Positions 1-4,668 of a stretch of 5,498 nucleotides of DNA are shown piece by piece. The position numbers were made by a program, and so were the translations under genes. The notes under the pieces were generated by a model. That model did not search any database. It had not been told where the DNA came from and worked only from the letters and a program-made list of their open reading frames with translations. Origin of the DNA: Chitinivibrionales bacterium (GTDB lineage Bacteria > Fibrobacterota > Chitinivibrionia > Chitinivibrionales > WJMI01); the NCBI GenBank assembly GCA_014729595.1, contig WJJU01000695.1, positions 1 through 5,498 of the forward strand, given 5' to 3'. Each line of letters opens with the position of its first letter. Within the stretch, counting starts at the first letter, position 1.

Positions 1-267
1 GTCGGCTATCGCGCGGAAATGAAAGGGAGCGATTTAAATATTAACGTCGGTTATTCGCATCCTGTTTTGGTGAAGCCGGAGCAGGGAATTACATTTAAGA
101 CCGAAGGTAATAACAAGATCGTTGTCAGCGGAATAGACAAGCAGCGTGTAGGCCAAGTTGCCGCTAATATCCGTGCTATTCGCCCCCCTGAGCCATACAA
201 GGGTAAGGGTATACGATATGAGGGCGAAACGATCATACGCAAGGCCGGTAAGGCCGGTGCCAAGTAA
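1..267 (+). CDS. rplF: Large-subunit ribosomal protein L6 (uL6), 3' part
   Basis: This is the C-terminal 88 residues of L6; the 5' part lies outside the window. The reading frame is open from base 1 (V-G-Y-R-A-E) and runs through the ATG at 19, which is internal and not the start. L6 binds 23S rRNA near the sarcin-ricin loop and the factor-binding region of the 50S subunit. The visible part carries family landmarks: VGYRAE leading into LGYSHPV-like NVGYSHPV (visible residues 16-22), GIDKQRVGQ (44-52), and the strongly conserved PEPYKGKGIRYEGE (63-76). It ends in a basic K/A/G tail, normal for the family. TAA is at 265-267 and the gap to rplR is 30 nt, consistent with one operon. Identification is secure; only truncation by the window edge limits it. 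Confidence 0.97.
   Translation, partial: VGYRAEMKGSDLNINVGYSHPVLVKPEQGITFKTEGNNKIVVSGIDKQRVGQVAANIRAIRPPEPYKGKGIRYEGETIIRKAGKAGAK
241..258 (+). repeat. 9-bp tandem duplication at the 3' end of rplF
   Basis: The unit AAGGCCGGT occurs twice head to tail in frame and encodes K-A-G K-A-G in the basic tail of L6. It is visible directly. It may be a small in-frame duplication or simply the lysine/glycine-rich tail common in L6. No function is inferred. Confidence 0.6.
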
Positions 268-297
268 TTAAGCTGTTAGAGGGAGCGGTGTGCACTT

Positions 298-675
298 ATG
301 AACAAAGCCAAACAACGTGTAGCCGATAGGAAAAAGAGGGCGGGGAGAATCCGGAAAAAGGTGAGTGGAACACCCGAACGCCCGCGGCTCAGCGTCCGCA
401 GAAGCCTTAAGCACATGTATGCTCAGATCAGTGACGACGTAAATGGGAAGGTGCTGGCGCAAGTATCGAGCACCAGCAAAGGAGTTGCTGAGCGAGTAGG
501 CCAAGAGTCGGCGCAAAACAAGAGCACGGTTGCGAAGGTTGTCGGAGAAATTATAGCTGAACTCGGCCTTCAAAAGGGCGTTGAAAGCGTAATTTTCGAT
601 CGGAAGGGATATGTATATCATGGCCGGGTGAAGGCTCTGGCCGATGCCGCTCGCGGAAAAGGCCTGAAATTCTAG
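298..675 (+). CDS. rplR: Large-subunit ribosomal protein L18 (uL18)
   Basis: L18 binds 5S rRNA and helps anchor it, with L5, in the 50S central protuberance. The 125-residue product has the expected basic N-terminus, then GTPERPRLSV (24-33), SLKHMYAQ (36-43), and the C-terminal signature VIFDRKGYVYHGRVKALADAARGKGLKF-like end (98-125). Length is close to the usual 115-125. The ATG at 298 is preceded by GAGGGA at 279-284; this spacing is on the long side, but the upstream GTG triplets are out of frame. One oddity is Arg34 in SVRRS, where most bacterial L18 proteins have an aromatic residue (VFRS or VYRS). The gene sits in the conserved rplF-rplR-rpsE order with about 30 nt on each side. Confidence 0.97.
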   Translation: MNKAKQRVADRKKRAGRIRKKVSGTPERPRLSVRRSLKHMYAQISDDVNGKVLAQVSSTSKGVAERVGQESAQNKSTVAKVVGEIIAELGLQKGVESVIFDRKGYVYHGRVKALADAARGKGLKF

Positions 676-688
676 CAGAGCCGAAGCC

Positions 689-709
689 GGAAAGGGGATT
701 ACGAATTTG
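689..709 (+). promoter_or_regulatory. Ribosome-binding site and TTG start of rpsE
   Basis: GGAAAGGGGA at 689-698 lies 8 nt before a TTG at 707-709. It decides the S5 start, because the first residues after it (N-N-Q-D-I) precede the conserved domain by the expected dozen or so residues. Confidence 0.75.
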
Positions 710-1312
710 AATAACCAGGATATCACAGTTACCGAAGAAGCGCAACTGACTGATCGCTTGATTTCTGTAAACCGCGTGGCCAAAGTTGTCAAAGGTGGCC
801 GTAGATTTGGATTTAATGCTTTGGTAGCGGTTGGTGATGGACATGGACGGGTTGGTCTGGGTATGGGTAAAGCTAATGACGTAACCGAATCAATCCGCAA
901 AGCCGTCGAGAAGGCGAAAAAGGATGTTGTTAGAATAAGTCTTCGTGGAGACACTATTCCGCACGAGATTATCGGTCGCTTTGGGGCCGGTCGCGTGTTG
1001 CTTAAGCCTGCTTCACCCGGTACCGGCGTTATTGCGGGAGGTCCGGCTCGTGCGGTGCTTGAACTGGCCGGTGTGCGGAATATTTTGACTAAGTGCTTGG
1101 GGTCGACCAATTCTCATAACGTCGCGAAAGCAACATTGGAGGGGCTCAGGCAAGTTAAGTCACGCGAGGACATAGCCGCATTGCGCCAAATCGTACTGGA
1201 AAGCAAGAAACCGGATACCGCACCGCAAGTAAGCGAAGCGGAGCAAGCTTCGCAGGCAAATGAGCCTGTCAGTGCCGGCGAAGAGGGGACATCGGGGGCG
1301 ACGGAAGCCTAA
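707..1312 (+). CDS. rpsE: Small-subunit ribosomal protein S5 (uS5) with acidic C-terminal tail
   Basis: S5 sits on the solvent side of the 30S subunit near the mRNA entry site and contributes to decoding accuracy and helicase activity. The N-terminal double-stranded-RNA-binding-like domain (about 14-80) contains RLISVNRVAKVVKGGRRF, the loop altered in spectinomycin-resistant mutants of model bacteria, and GDGHGRVGLGMGKA (43-56). The C-terminal domain (about 90-165) contains PASPGTGVIAGGPARAVLELAG and GSTNSHNVAKAT. The start is a TTG at 707, chosen because a strong purine-rich site (GGAAAGGGGA, 689-698) lies 8 nt upstream and no nearby ATG fits. At 201 residues it is longer than the usual roughly 165-175: residues 167-201 form a low-complexity E/A/S/Q tail that is net acidic and probably disordered. 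Confidence 0.97.
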   Translation: MNNQDITVTEEAQLTDRLISVNRVAKVVKGGRRFGFNALVAVGDGHGRVGLGMGKANDVTESIRKAVEKAKKDVVRISLRGDTIPHEIIGRFGAGRVLLKPASPGTGVIAGGPARAVLELAGVRNILTKCLGSTNSHNVAKATLEGLRQVKSREDIAALRQIVLESKKPDTAPQVSEAEQASQANEPVSAGEEGTSGATEA

Positions 1313-1324
1313 GAGGGTAAGGAA

Positions 1325-1516
1325 ATGGCGAATAAAATCAAGATAACGCAGGTGCGCAGCACAATCGGCCGTTTAAAAAATCAGAAGGACACCATACGGG
1401 CTTTAGGCATTCGTAAGAGAGGTCGGAGCGTGGTGCACGAAGAAACGGCTTCGATTCGGGGTATGGTCAACACGGTCAGGCATTTGGTCACCGTCGAGAA
1501 GGTGGATGGAGAATAG
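1325..1516 (+). CDS. rpmD: Large-subunit ribosomal protein L30 (uL30)
   Basis: L30 is a small 50S protein that contacts 23S rRNA. The 63-residue product matches the bacterial short form (about 58-62): KIKITQVRSTIGR at 4-16, then the TIRALGIRKRGRSVVHEET segment, and the terminal RGMVNTVRHLVTVEKVD. The ATG at 1325 has GAGGG at 1313-1317 with 7 nt spacing. It lies 12 nt after the rpsE stop. Its last codons contain the ribosome-binding site of rplO, so L15 translation is likely coupled to L30. Confidence 0.97.
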   Translation: MANKIKITQVRSTIGRLKNQKDTIRALGIRKRGRSVVHEETASIRGMVNTVRHLVTVEKVDGE

Positions 1517-1520
1517 GATG
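1507..1520 (+). promoter_or_regulatory. Ribosome-binding site deciding the rplO start
   Basis: TGGAGA at 1507-1512, inside the last codons of rpmD, is 5 nt from the ATG at 1518-1520. Only one base (1517) separates the rpmD stop from this ATG, an arrangement that favours re-initiation by ribosomes finishing L30. Confidence 0.7.
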
Positions 1521-1973
1521 ATCAAGCTGAATGACTTGCGCCCCGCACGGGGAGCAACGAAGAATGAGCGAAGGGTTGGACGCGGTCGGGGTTCCGGCTG
1601 GGGAAAAACGGCGGCACGGGGGAGCAATGGAGCAAAAGCTCGTGCGGGAGCAAGAAACAAGGCATATTTTGAGGGCGGTCAGACGCCGCTCTCACGGCGA
1701 ATCCCCAAAAAAGGGTTCAAGAATATAAACCGCGTTGAATTCCAGACGATCAATGTCGGTTTCCTGGAAAAATTGGATATTGCCGAGACGGAGATAGATC
1801 CGGCTTGGTTGCACGAAAGAGGGCTTCTGCGAAGCAAGACGAAGCCGGTGAAAATTCTCGGAAACGGGGAACTCACCAAAGGGTTGACAATCAAGGCCAA
1901 TGCTTTCTCTAAATCGGCACGAGAGAAAATTGAGAACGCTAAAGGCAAAGTCGAGGTAATTGGTCGTGCTTGA
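1518..1973 (+). CDS. rplO: Large-subunit ribosomal protein L15 (uL15)
   Basis: L15 is a late-assembling 50S protein whose glycine/basic N-terminal arm threads into 23S rRNA. From the ATG at 1518 the product has 151 residues: KLNDLRPARG (3-12), the extended RVGRGRGSGWGKTAARG arm (19-35), GGQTPLSRRIPKKGFKN (53-69), and a globular C-terminus with VKILGNGELTKGL (111-123) and a final KVEVIGRA. I prefer 1518 over an in-frame ATG at 1506: 1518 has TGGAGA 6 nt upstream and yields the normal M-x-L-N-D-L start, whereas 1506 would overlap rpmD by 11 nt with a poorly spaced site. The arm is slightly atypical: AARGSNGAKARAG replaces the usual GRGxKGQKxRSG. Confidence 0.96.
   Translation: MIKLNDLRPARGATKNERRVGRGRGSGWGKTAARGSNGAKARAGARNKAYFEGGQTPLSRRIPKKGFKNINRVEFQTINVGFLEKLDIAETEIDPAWLHERGLLRSKTKPVKILGNGELTKGLTIKANAFSKSAREKIENAKGKVEVIGRA
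1953..1968 (+). promoter_or_regulatory. Ribosome-binding site deciding the secY start
   Basis: GAGGT at 1953-1957, inside the end of rplO, is 8 nt from GTG 1966-1968. The resulting M-L-E-T-F-K-N-M-F-R start matches the usual SecY N-terminus. The alternative TTG at 1960 would add M-V and sits too close to the site. Confidence 0.7.
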
Positions 1974-3285
1974 GACATTTAAGAATATGTTCCGGGTTCC
2001 GGAGTTACGGAAGAGAATACTCTTCACGCTGGGAATAATTTTTATCTACCGTATCGGTGGGCATATCCCTACGCCTGGTATACAGCCGGACCTGCTTGCG
2101 GAGTTTTTTAATCAGTCCCAGAACACGCTGTTCGGGCTTTTCGATATGTTCGTAGGGGGTGCCTTTAAGAAGGCGACGATTTTCGCGTTGGGAATTATGC
2201 CCTACATTAGCGCTTCGATCATAATACAGCTATTGGGAACGGTGTTTCCATATTTCCATAAGCTGCAGCGTGAGGGTGCCGAAGGGCGAAAAAAAATAAC
2301 GCAATTCACCCGCTATGGAACTATTGTTCTTGCGTTTGTTCAGTCGATCGGTGTTAGCGTTTTTCTTCAGAGCATAACCACGTCGGAAGGCTTTCATGTT
2401 GTTATGCCTTCATTGCTCGGATGGAAATTTAGTGTGCTTACCGCGATAAGTCTTACCACCGGTACAATATTCATCATGTGGTTGGGTGAGCAGATTACGA
2501 ATCGTGGAATCGGCAACGGAATATCGCTTATCATATTCATCGGTATCGTTGCGCAGTTGCCGGATGCCATTGTTGGCGAGATCCAGCAACTTCAGGCCGG
2601 CACGCGTCATCCTTTTGTGGAAGTCTTGGTATTGGCGATCATTTTGGGGATGACTGCTTTTATCGTGATGATGACGCAGGCAACAAGGCGGATACCGATA
2701 CAGACGCCTAAGAAAGTTGTCGGAAACAAGATGTATGCGGGGCAAAATACGGTATTACCGTTACGGCTCAGCATGGCGGGAGTTATTCCCATCATCTTTG
2801 CCTCATCCTTGATGACGGCACCGGGAATGATTGCGAATTTTTTTCCGCAGTCGGCGATAATGGAAGAGTTCGGTCGGATGTTCCAGCCCGGTAGACCGGT
2901 GCATTCGATTCTTTATGCCATACTTATTGTGTTCTTTACTTATTTTTACACGGCTATTATCTTCAACCCGATGGATATAGCCGAGAATTTGAAGCGCTCA
3001 GGCGGCTTTATCCCGGGTATTAGGCCGGGCAAGAGGACCGCTGAATTTCTCGATAATGTATTGACCCGCATTACACTGCCGGGATCGATTTTTCTGGCAT
3101 TCATTGCGGTCGTTCCATTTTTGTTGGTTGGCGCGCTCAACATATCATTTTTCTTTGGTGGAACCAGCGTTCTTATCGTCGTGGGTGTGGCGCTCGATAC
3201 ACTGCAGCAGCTTGAGTCGCATCTCCAGATGCGCAATTATGATGGCTTTATGAAAAAGGGCCGGTTGCGGGGTCGTCGCTCATAG
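1966..3285 (+). CDS. secY: Protein translocase channel subunit SecY
   Basis: SecY is the pore of the SecYEG translocon in the cytoplasmic membrane; it exports unfolded preproteins with SecA and inserts membrane proteins with the ribosome. The 439-residue product begins with a short cytosolic helix (RVPELRKRI, 10-18) and has ten hydrophobic segments (about 17-34, 71-92, 116-134, 153-173, 183-199, 218-236, 266-284, 314-334, 372-390, 394-412). Landmarks are the plug/TM2 region ending GIMPYISASIIIQLL (76-90), GEQITNRGIGNGISLIIF (174-191), the C4-loop RRIPIQ (241-246), and the C5-loop GGFIPGIRPG (346-355) with the Arg353 that matches the functionally critical arginine of E. coli SecY. I choose GTG 1966 because GAGGT (1953-1957) lies 8 nt upstream; a TTG at 1960 is only 2 nt from that site. 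It overlaps rplO by 8 nt. Confidence 0.98.
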   Translation: MLETFKNMFRVPELRKRILFTLGIIFIYRIGGHIPTPGIQPDLLAEFFNQSQNTLFGLFDMFVGGAFKKATIFALGIMPYISASIIIQLLGTVFPYFHKLQREGAEGRKKITQFTRYGTIVLAFVQSIGVSVFLQSITTSEGFHVVMPSLLGWKFSVLTAISLTTGTIFIMWLGEQITNRGIGNGISLIIFIGIVAQLPDAIVGEIQQLQAGTRHPFVEVLVLAIILGMTAFIVMMTQATRRIPIQTPKKVVGNKMYAGQNTVLPLRLSMAGVIPIIFASSLMTAPGMIANFFPQSAIMEEFGRMFQPGRPVHSILYAILIVFFTYFYTAIIFNPMDIAENLKRSGGFIPGIRPGKRTAEFLDNVLTRITLPGSIFLAFIAVVPFLLVGALNISFFFGGTSVLIVVGVALDTLQQLESHLQMRNYDGFMKKGRLRGRRS

Positions 3286-3376
3286 ACATGGGATCGGGAT
3301 CACCTCGCAGTGGGCGATCGATGCGAAGCGCAGTTGGGGTGTTCCGGGAAACATTCGCTGTAAGAGAAGGACGGAT

Positions 3377-3397
3377 ATGTTGAAGCTGAGCGACTAA
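3377..3397 (+). CDS. Candidate six-codon leader ORF upstream of infA
   Basis: ATG at 3377 follows AAGGA (3367-3371) with 5 nt spacing and encodes M-L-K-L-S-D before TAA at 3395-3397. The site and spacing are as good as those of the real genes around it. The ORF coincides with the 5' arm of the hairpin at 3377-3418, so translating it would open that structure. It may be a regulatory leader peptide, the start of a decayed gene (M-L-K-L-S resembles the beginning of some methionine aminopeptidases, weak at this length), or chance. No function is claimed. Confidence 0.3.
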   Translation: MLKLSD

Positions 3398-3418
3398 ACG
3401 GGAGTAGCCGCTCAACAT
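3377..3418 (+). promoter_or_regulatory. Imperfect hairpin in the secY-infA spacer
   Basis: ATGTTG (3377-3382) can pair with CAACAT (3413-3418). Inside it, AGCGACTA (3389-3396) can pair with TAGCCGCT (3405-3412) with one A-C mismatch. A six-base bulge (3383-3388) and an 8-nt loop remain. The T-rich patch TTTTGTTTT begins 7 nt after the stem, too far for a standard intrinsic terminator. It could be a weak terminator, a processing site or a protein-binding leader structure. Confidence 0.4.
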
Positions 3419-3440
3419 CTTGGAATTTTGTTTTAACATT

Positions 3441-3455
3441 GCCGGTCTTACCGGT
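3441..3455 (+). promoter_or_regulatory. Small hairpin just upstream of the infA ribosome-binding site
   Basis: GCCGGT (3441-3446) and ACCGGT (3450-3455) can form a six-pair stem, one of them G-U, around a CTT loop. It ends 3 nt before the AGGGGT at 3459-3464, so it could influence ribosome access to infA. No supporting data beyond base pairing. Confidence 0.35.
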
Positions 3456-3458
3456 TAC

Positions 3459-3472
3459 AGGGGTAAAGTTTG
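3459..3472 (+). promoter_or_regulatory. Ribosome-binding site and TTG start of infA
   Basis: AGGGGT at 3459-3464 is 5 nt from TTG 3470-3472. The protein from this TTG begins M-A-K-Q-E, matching the usual IF-1 start, which fixes the codon. Confidence 0.8.
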
Positions 3473-3688
3473 GCGAAACAGGAATCGATACAGGTTGAGG
3501 GGACGGTTCTGGAGACGCTGCCCAACGCCAGTTTTCGAGTGAAGCTTGAGAATGGTCATGAGGTGCTGGCACATATATCCGGAAAGATGCGTATGAATTA
3601 TATCCGTATACTTCCGGGGGACAAGGTACTTCTTGAGTTGTCCCCTTATGATCTTAGCCGTGCAAGAATAACCTATCGATATAAGTAG
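3470..3688 (+). CDS. infA: Translation initiation factor IF-1
   Basis: IF-1 binds the 30S A site with IF-2 and IF-3 and blocks early tRNA entry during initiation. The 72-residue product has the exact usual length and is one OB-fold: IQVEGTVLETLPNASFRVKL (7-26), the near-invariant GHEVLAHISGKMRMNYIRILPGD (29-51), and LSPYDLSRARITYRYK (57-72). The start is TTG, supported by the ribosome-binding site and the standard M-A-K N-terminus. It is followed after 13 nt by rpmJ, the infA-rpmJ-rpsM order common outside enterobacteria, where infA is elsewhere. It is the first gene after the long spacer, so it may head a distal transcription unit. Confidence 0.98.
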   Translation: MAKQESIQVEGTVLETLPNASFRVKLENGHEVLAHISGKMRMNYIRILPGDKVLLELSPYDLSRARITYRYK

Positions 3689-3701
3689 AGTAGAGGCTAT
3701 T

Positions 3702-3818
3702 GTGAAAGTACGTGCATCGGTGAAGAAAATCTGTAAGGATTGCAAGACGATTAAGCGTCGGGGCGTCGTTCGCGTAATTTGTGCAAAACACCCTAAGCAC
3801 AAACAGCGGCAGGGATAA
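3702..3818 (+). CDS. rpmJ: Large-subunit ribosomal protein L36 (bL36), zinc-binding form
   Basis: L36 is the smallest 50S protein, a zinc ribbon that packs against 23S rRNA. The gene starts with GTG at 3702, with AGAGG (3692-3696) 5 nt upstream, and encodes 38 residues, the standard length. The sequence opens MKVRASVKKICKDCK and ends HPKHKQRQG. Zinc ligands are Cys11, Cys14, Cys27 and His33, all present, so this is the C+ form rather than the zinc-free paralogue some bacteria use in zinc starvation. It lies between infA and rpsM, the expected position. Confidence 0.97.
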   Translation: MKVRASVKKICKDCKTIKRRGVVRVICAKHPKHKQRQG

Positions 3819-3840
3819 TTTCTCTGTAAAACAATGAATT

Positions 3841-3853
3841 GGAGGTATATGTG
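3841..3853 (+). promoter_or_regulatory. Ribosome-binding site deciding the rpsM start
   Basis: GGAGG at 3841-3845 is 5 nt from GTG 3851-3853. Annotation by longest open frame would choose TTG 3839 and overlap this site, so the GTG is the better start. Confidence 0.8.
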
Positions 3854-4228
3854 GCTCGTGTTGCCGGCGTAGACATTCCGAATCAAAAAATAGCCGAGGT
3901 GTCGCTGACCTATATACACGGAATTGGGCGCAGCGCCGCTCGGCAAATTTTATCGGATGTTGGAATTCCAACGGATGCAAAGGTCAAGGATCTTACGGAA
4001 GAAGATTTGGATAAAATCCGTAAGAAGATCGATGCGGATTATACTATCGAAGGGTCTCTTCGTGCAACGACCCGGATGAATATCAAGCGCTTGATGGATA
4101 TCGGGTGCTATCGAGGCCTTCGGCATCGCAGGGGTCTGCCGGCCCGTGGACAGCGCTCGCGGACAAATGCCCGAACACGCAAAGGCCCTCGTAAGACGAT
4201 CGCCGGCAAGAAGAAGGCGCCGAAGTAA
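3851..4228 (+). CDS. rpsM: Small-subunit ribosomal protein S13 (uS13)
   Basis: S13 sits in the 30S head, contacts the P-site tRNA through its basic tail, and forms an intersubunit bridge. The start is GTG at 3851: GGAGG at 3841-3845 is 5 nt upstream and the product begins M-A-R-V-A-G-V-D-I-P, the family norm. An upstream in-frame TTG at 3839 would place that ribosome-binding site inside the gene and add four odd residues. The 125-residue product has YIHGIGRSAARQIL (21-34), VKDLTEEDLDKIR (45-57), IKRLMDIGCYRGLRHRRGLP (78-97) and the tRNA-contacting tail GQRSRTNARTRKGPRKTIAGKKK (100-122). The gap to rpmJ is 32 nt. Confidence 0.97.
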   Translation: MARVAGVDIPNQKIAEVSLTYIHGIGRSAARQILSDVGIPTDAKVKDLTEEDLDKIRKKIDADYTIEGSLRATTRMNIKRLMDIGCYRGLRHRRGLPARGQRSRTNARTRKGPRKTIAGKKKAPK

Positions 4229-4266
4229 CAGATGGGTCGGAGGATTAGAGAAGGGATGAGGACTGA

Positions 4267-4653
4267 ATGAACAAAAGTACAAGCACAAAGCGTACAAAGC
4301 GCAAAGCACCCTCTATGGGCGTGGTCCATATCAGGGCGACCTTCAACAACACGCTGATCAACATCTCCGATACGGAAGGCAACGTCATTTCGTGGGGGTC
4401 GCCCGGGAAGGCGGGATTCAAGGGATCGCGCAAGAGCACACCTTTTGCCGCTCAGATTGCCGCTGAAGCCGCGGGGAAAATCGCCTATGATGCCGGGGTG
4501 CGCAAGGTAGAGGTGCATATTCGCGGCGCAGGGAACGGTCGGGAAGGAGCAATCCGTGCGATTGCCTCTGCGGGGATACGCATCACGGCGATTAAAGATT
4601 TTACGTCTATCCCTCATAATGGTTGCCGTCCGCCCAAACGCAGAAGAGTGTAA
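4267..4653 (+). CDS. rpsK: Small-subunit ribosomal protein S11 (uS11)
   Basis: S11 lies on the 30S platform near the E site and 3' end of 16S rRNA. The 128-residue product has a basic N-terminus, then GVVHIRATFNNTLINISD (18-35), GFKGSRKSTPFAAQ (50-63), VEVHIRGAGNGREGAIRAI (81-99) and the invariant C-terminus IPHNGCRPPKRRRV (115-128); its HNG motif corresponds to the isoaspartate-forming Asn known in E. coli S11. The ATG at 4267 has two possible sites: GAGGA (4258-4262, close) and AAGGGA (4251-4256, 10 nt). Variations from the commonest form include SPG (45-47) where SAG is usual and GAGNGREG where GPGxGREA is usual. The 38-nt gap after rpsM is purine-rich. Confidence 0.97.
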   Translation: MNKSTSTKRTKRKAPSMGVVHIRATFNNTLINISDTEGNVISWGSPGKAGFKGSRKSTPFAAQIAAEAAGKIAYDAGVRKVEVHIRGAGNGREGAIRAIASAGIRITAIKDFTSIPHNGCRPPKRRRV

Positions 4654-4668
4654 GAAAGGATCTATCGT

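Larger units (their letters stand above)
3286..3469 (+). other. Longest intergenic region: secY-infA spacer
   Basis: This 184-nt stretch has no recognisable protein gene. It occupies the position where many bacteria carry adk and/or map. It holds a six-codon ORF (3377-3397), an imperfect hairpin (3377-3418), a T-rich patch (3426-3434), a small hairpin (3441-3455) and the infA ribosome-binding site (3459-3464). A short open stretch from ATG 3288 to TGA 3383 (31 codons) lacks a ribosome-binding site and shows no family resemblance. I found no convincing -35/-10 pair and no classical intrinsic terminator. It could be a 5' leader with its own promoter, a processing site, or the scar of a lost gene. 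Confidence 0.7.

Noticed and set aside
268..1110. A 280-codon open frame on the minus strand opposite rplR and rpsE
   Set aside because: It is fully antisense to two certain ribosomal-protein genes, its translation matches no family I know, and its length is explained by codon bias in the sense genes.
3288..3383. A 31-codon open stretch just after secY
   Set aside because: The ATG at 3288 has no ribosome-binding site, and the Ser/Gly/Arg-rich translation resembles no known protein.
3377..3434. Hairpin followed by a T-rich patch as an intrinsic terminator after secY
   Set aside because: The stem is imperfect with a bulge and mismatch, and the T-rich run starts 7 nt after the stem and is interrupted by G. 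Termination here would also cut off infA and the alpha genes unless a promoter follows, and none was found.
3334..3439. Promoter for infA in the spacer (candidate boxes TTGGGG at 3334, TTGAAG at 3380, TTTAAC at 3432)
   Set aside because: None of these pairs with a matching partner at 16-18 bp. A promoter is plausible by position but cannot be supported from the sequence, and TTGGAATTTTGTTTTA does not fit the sigma-54 pattern.
3819..3850. An S4-binding pseudoknot before rpsM, as in the E. coli alpha operon
   Set aside because: The 32-nt gap is A/T-rich and I could not draw a convincing nested stem or pseudoknot there.
4256..4270. Four-codon ORF (M-R-T-E) overlapping the rpsK start
   Set aside because: It is too short to distinguish from chance in a purine-rich ribosome-binding region.
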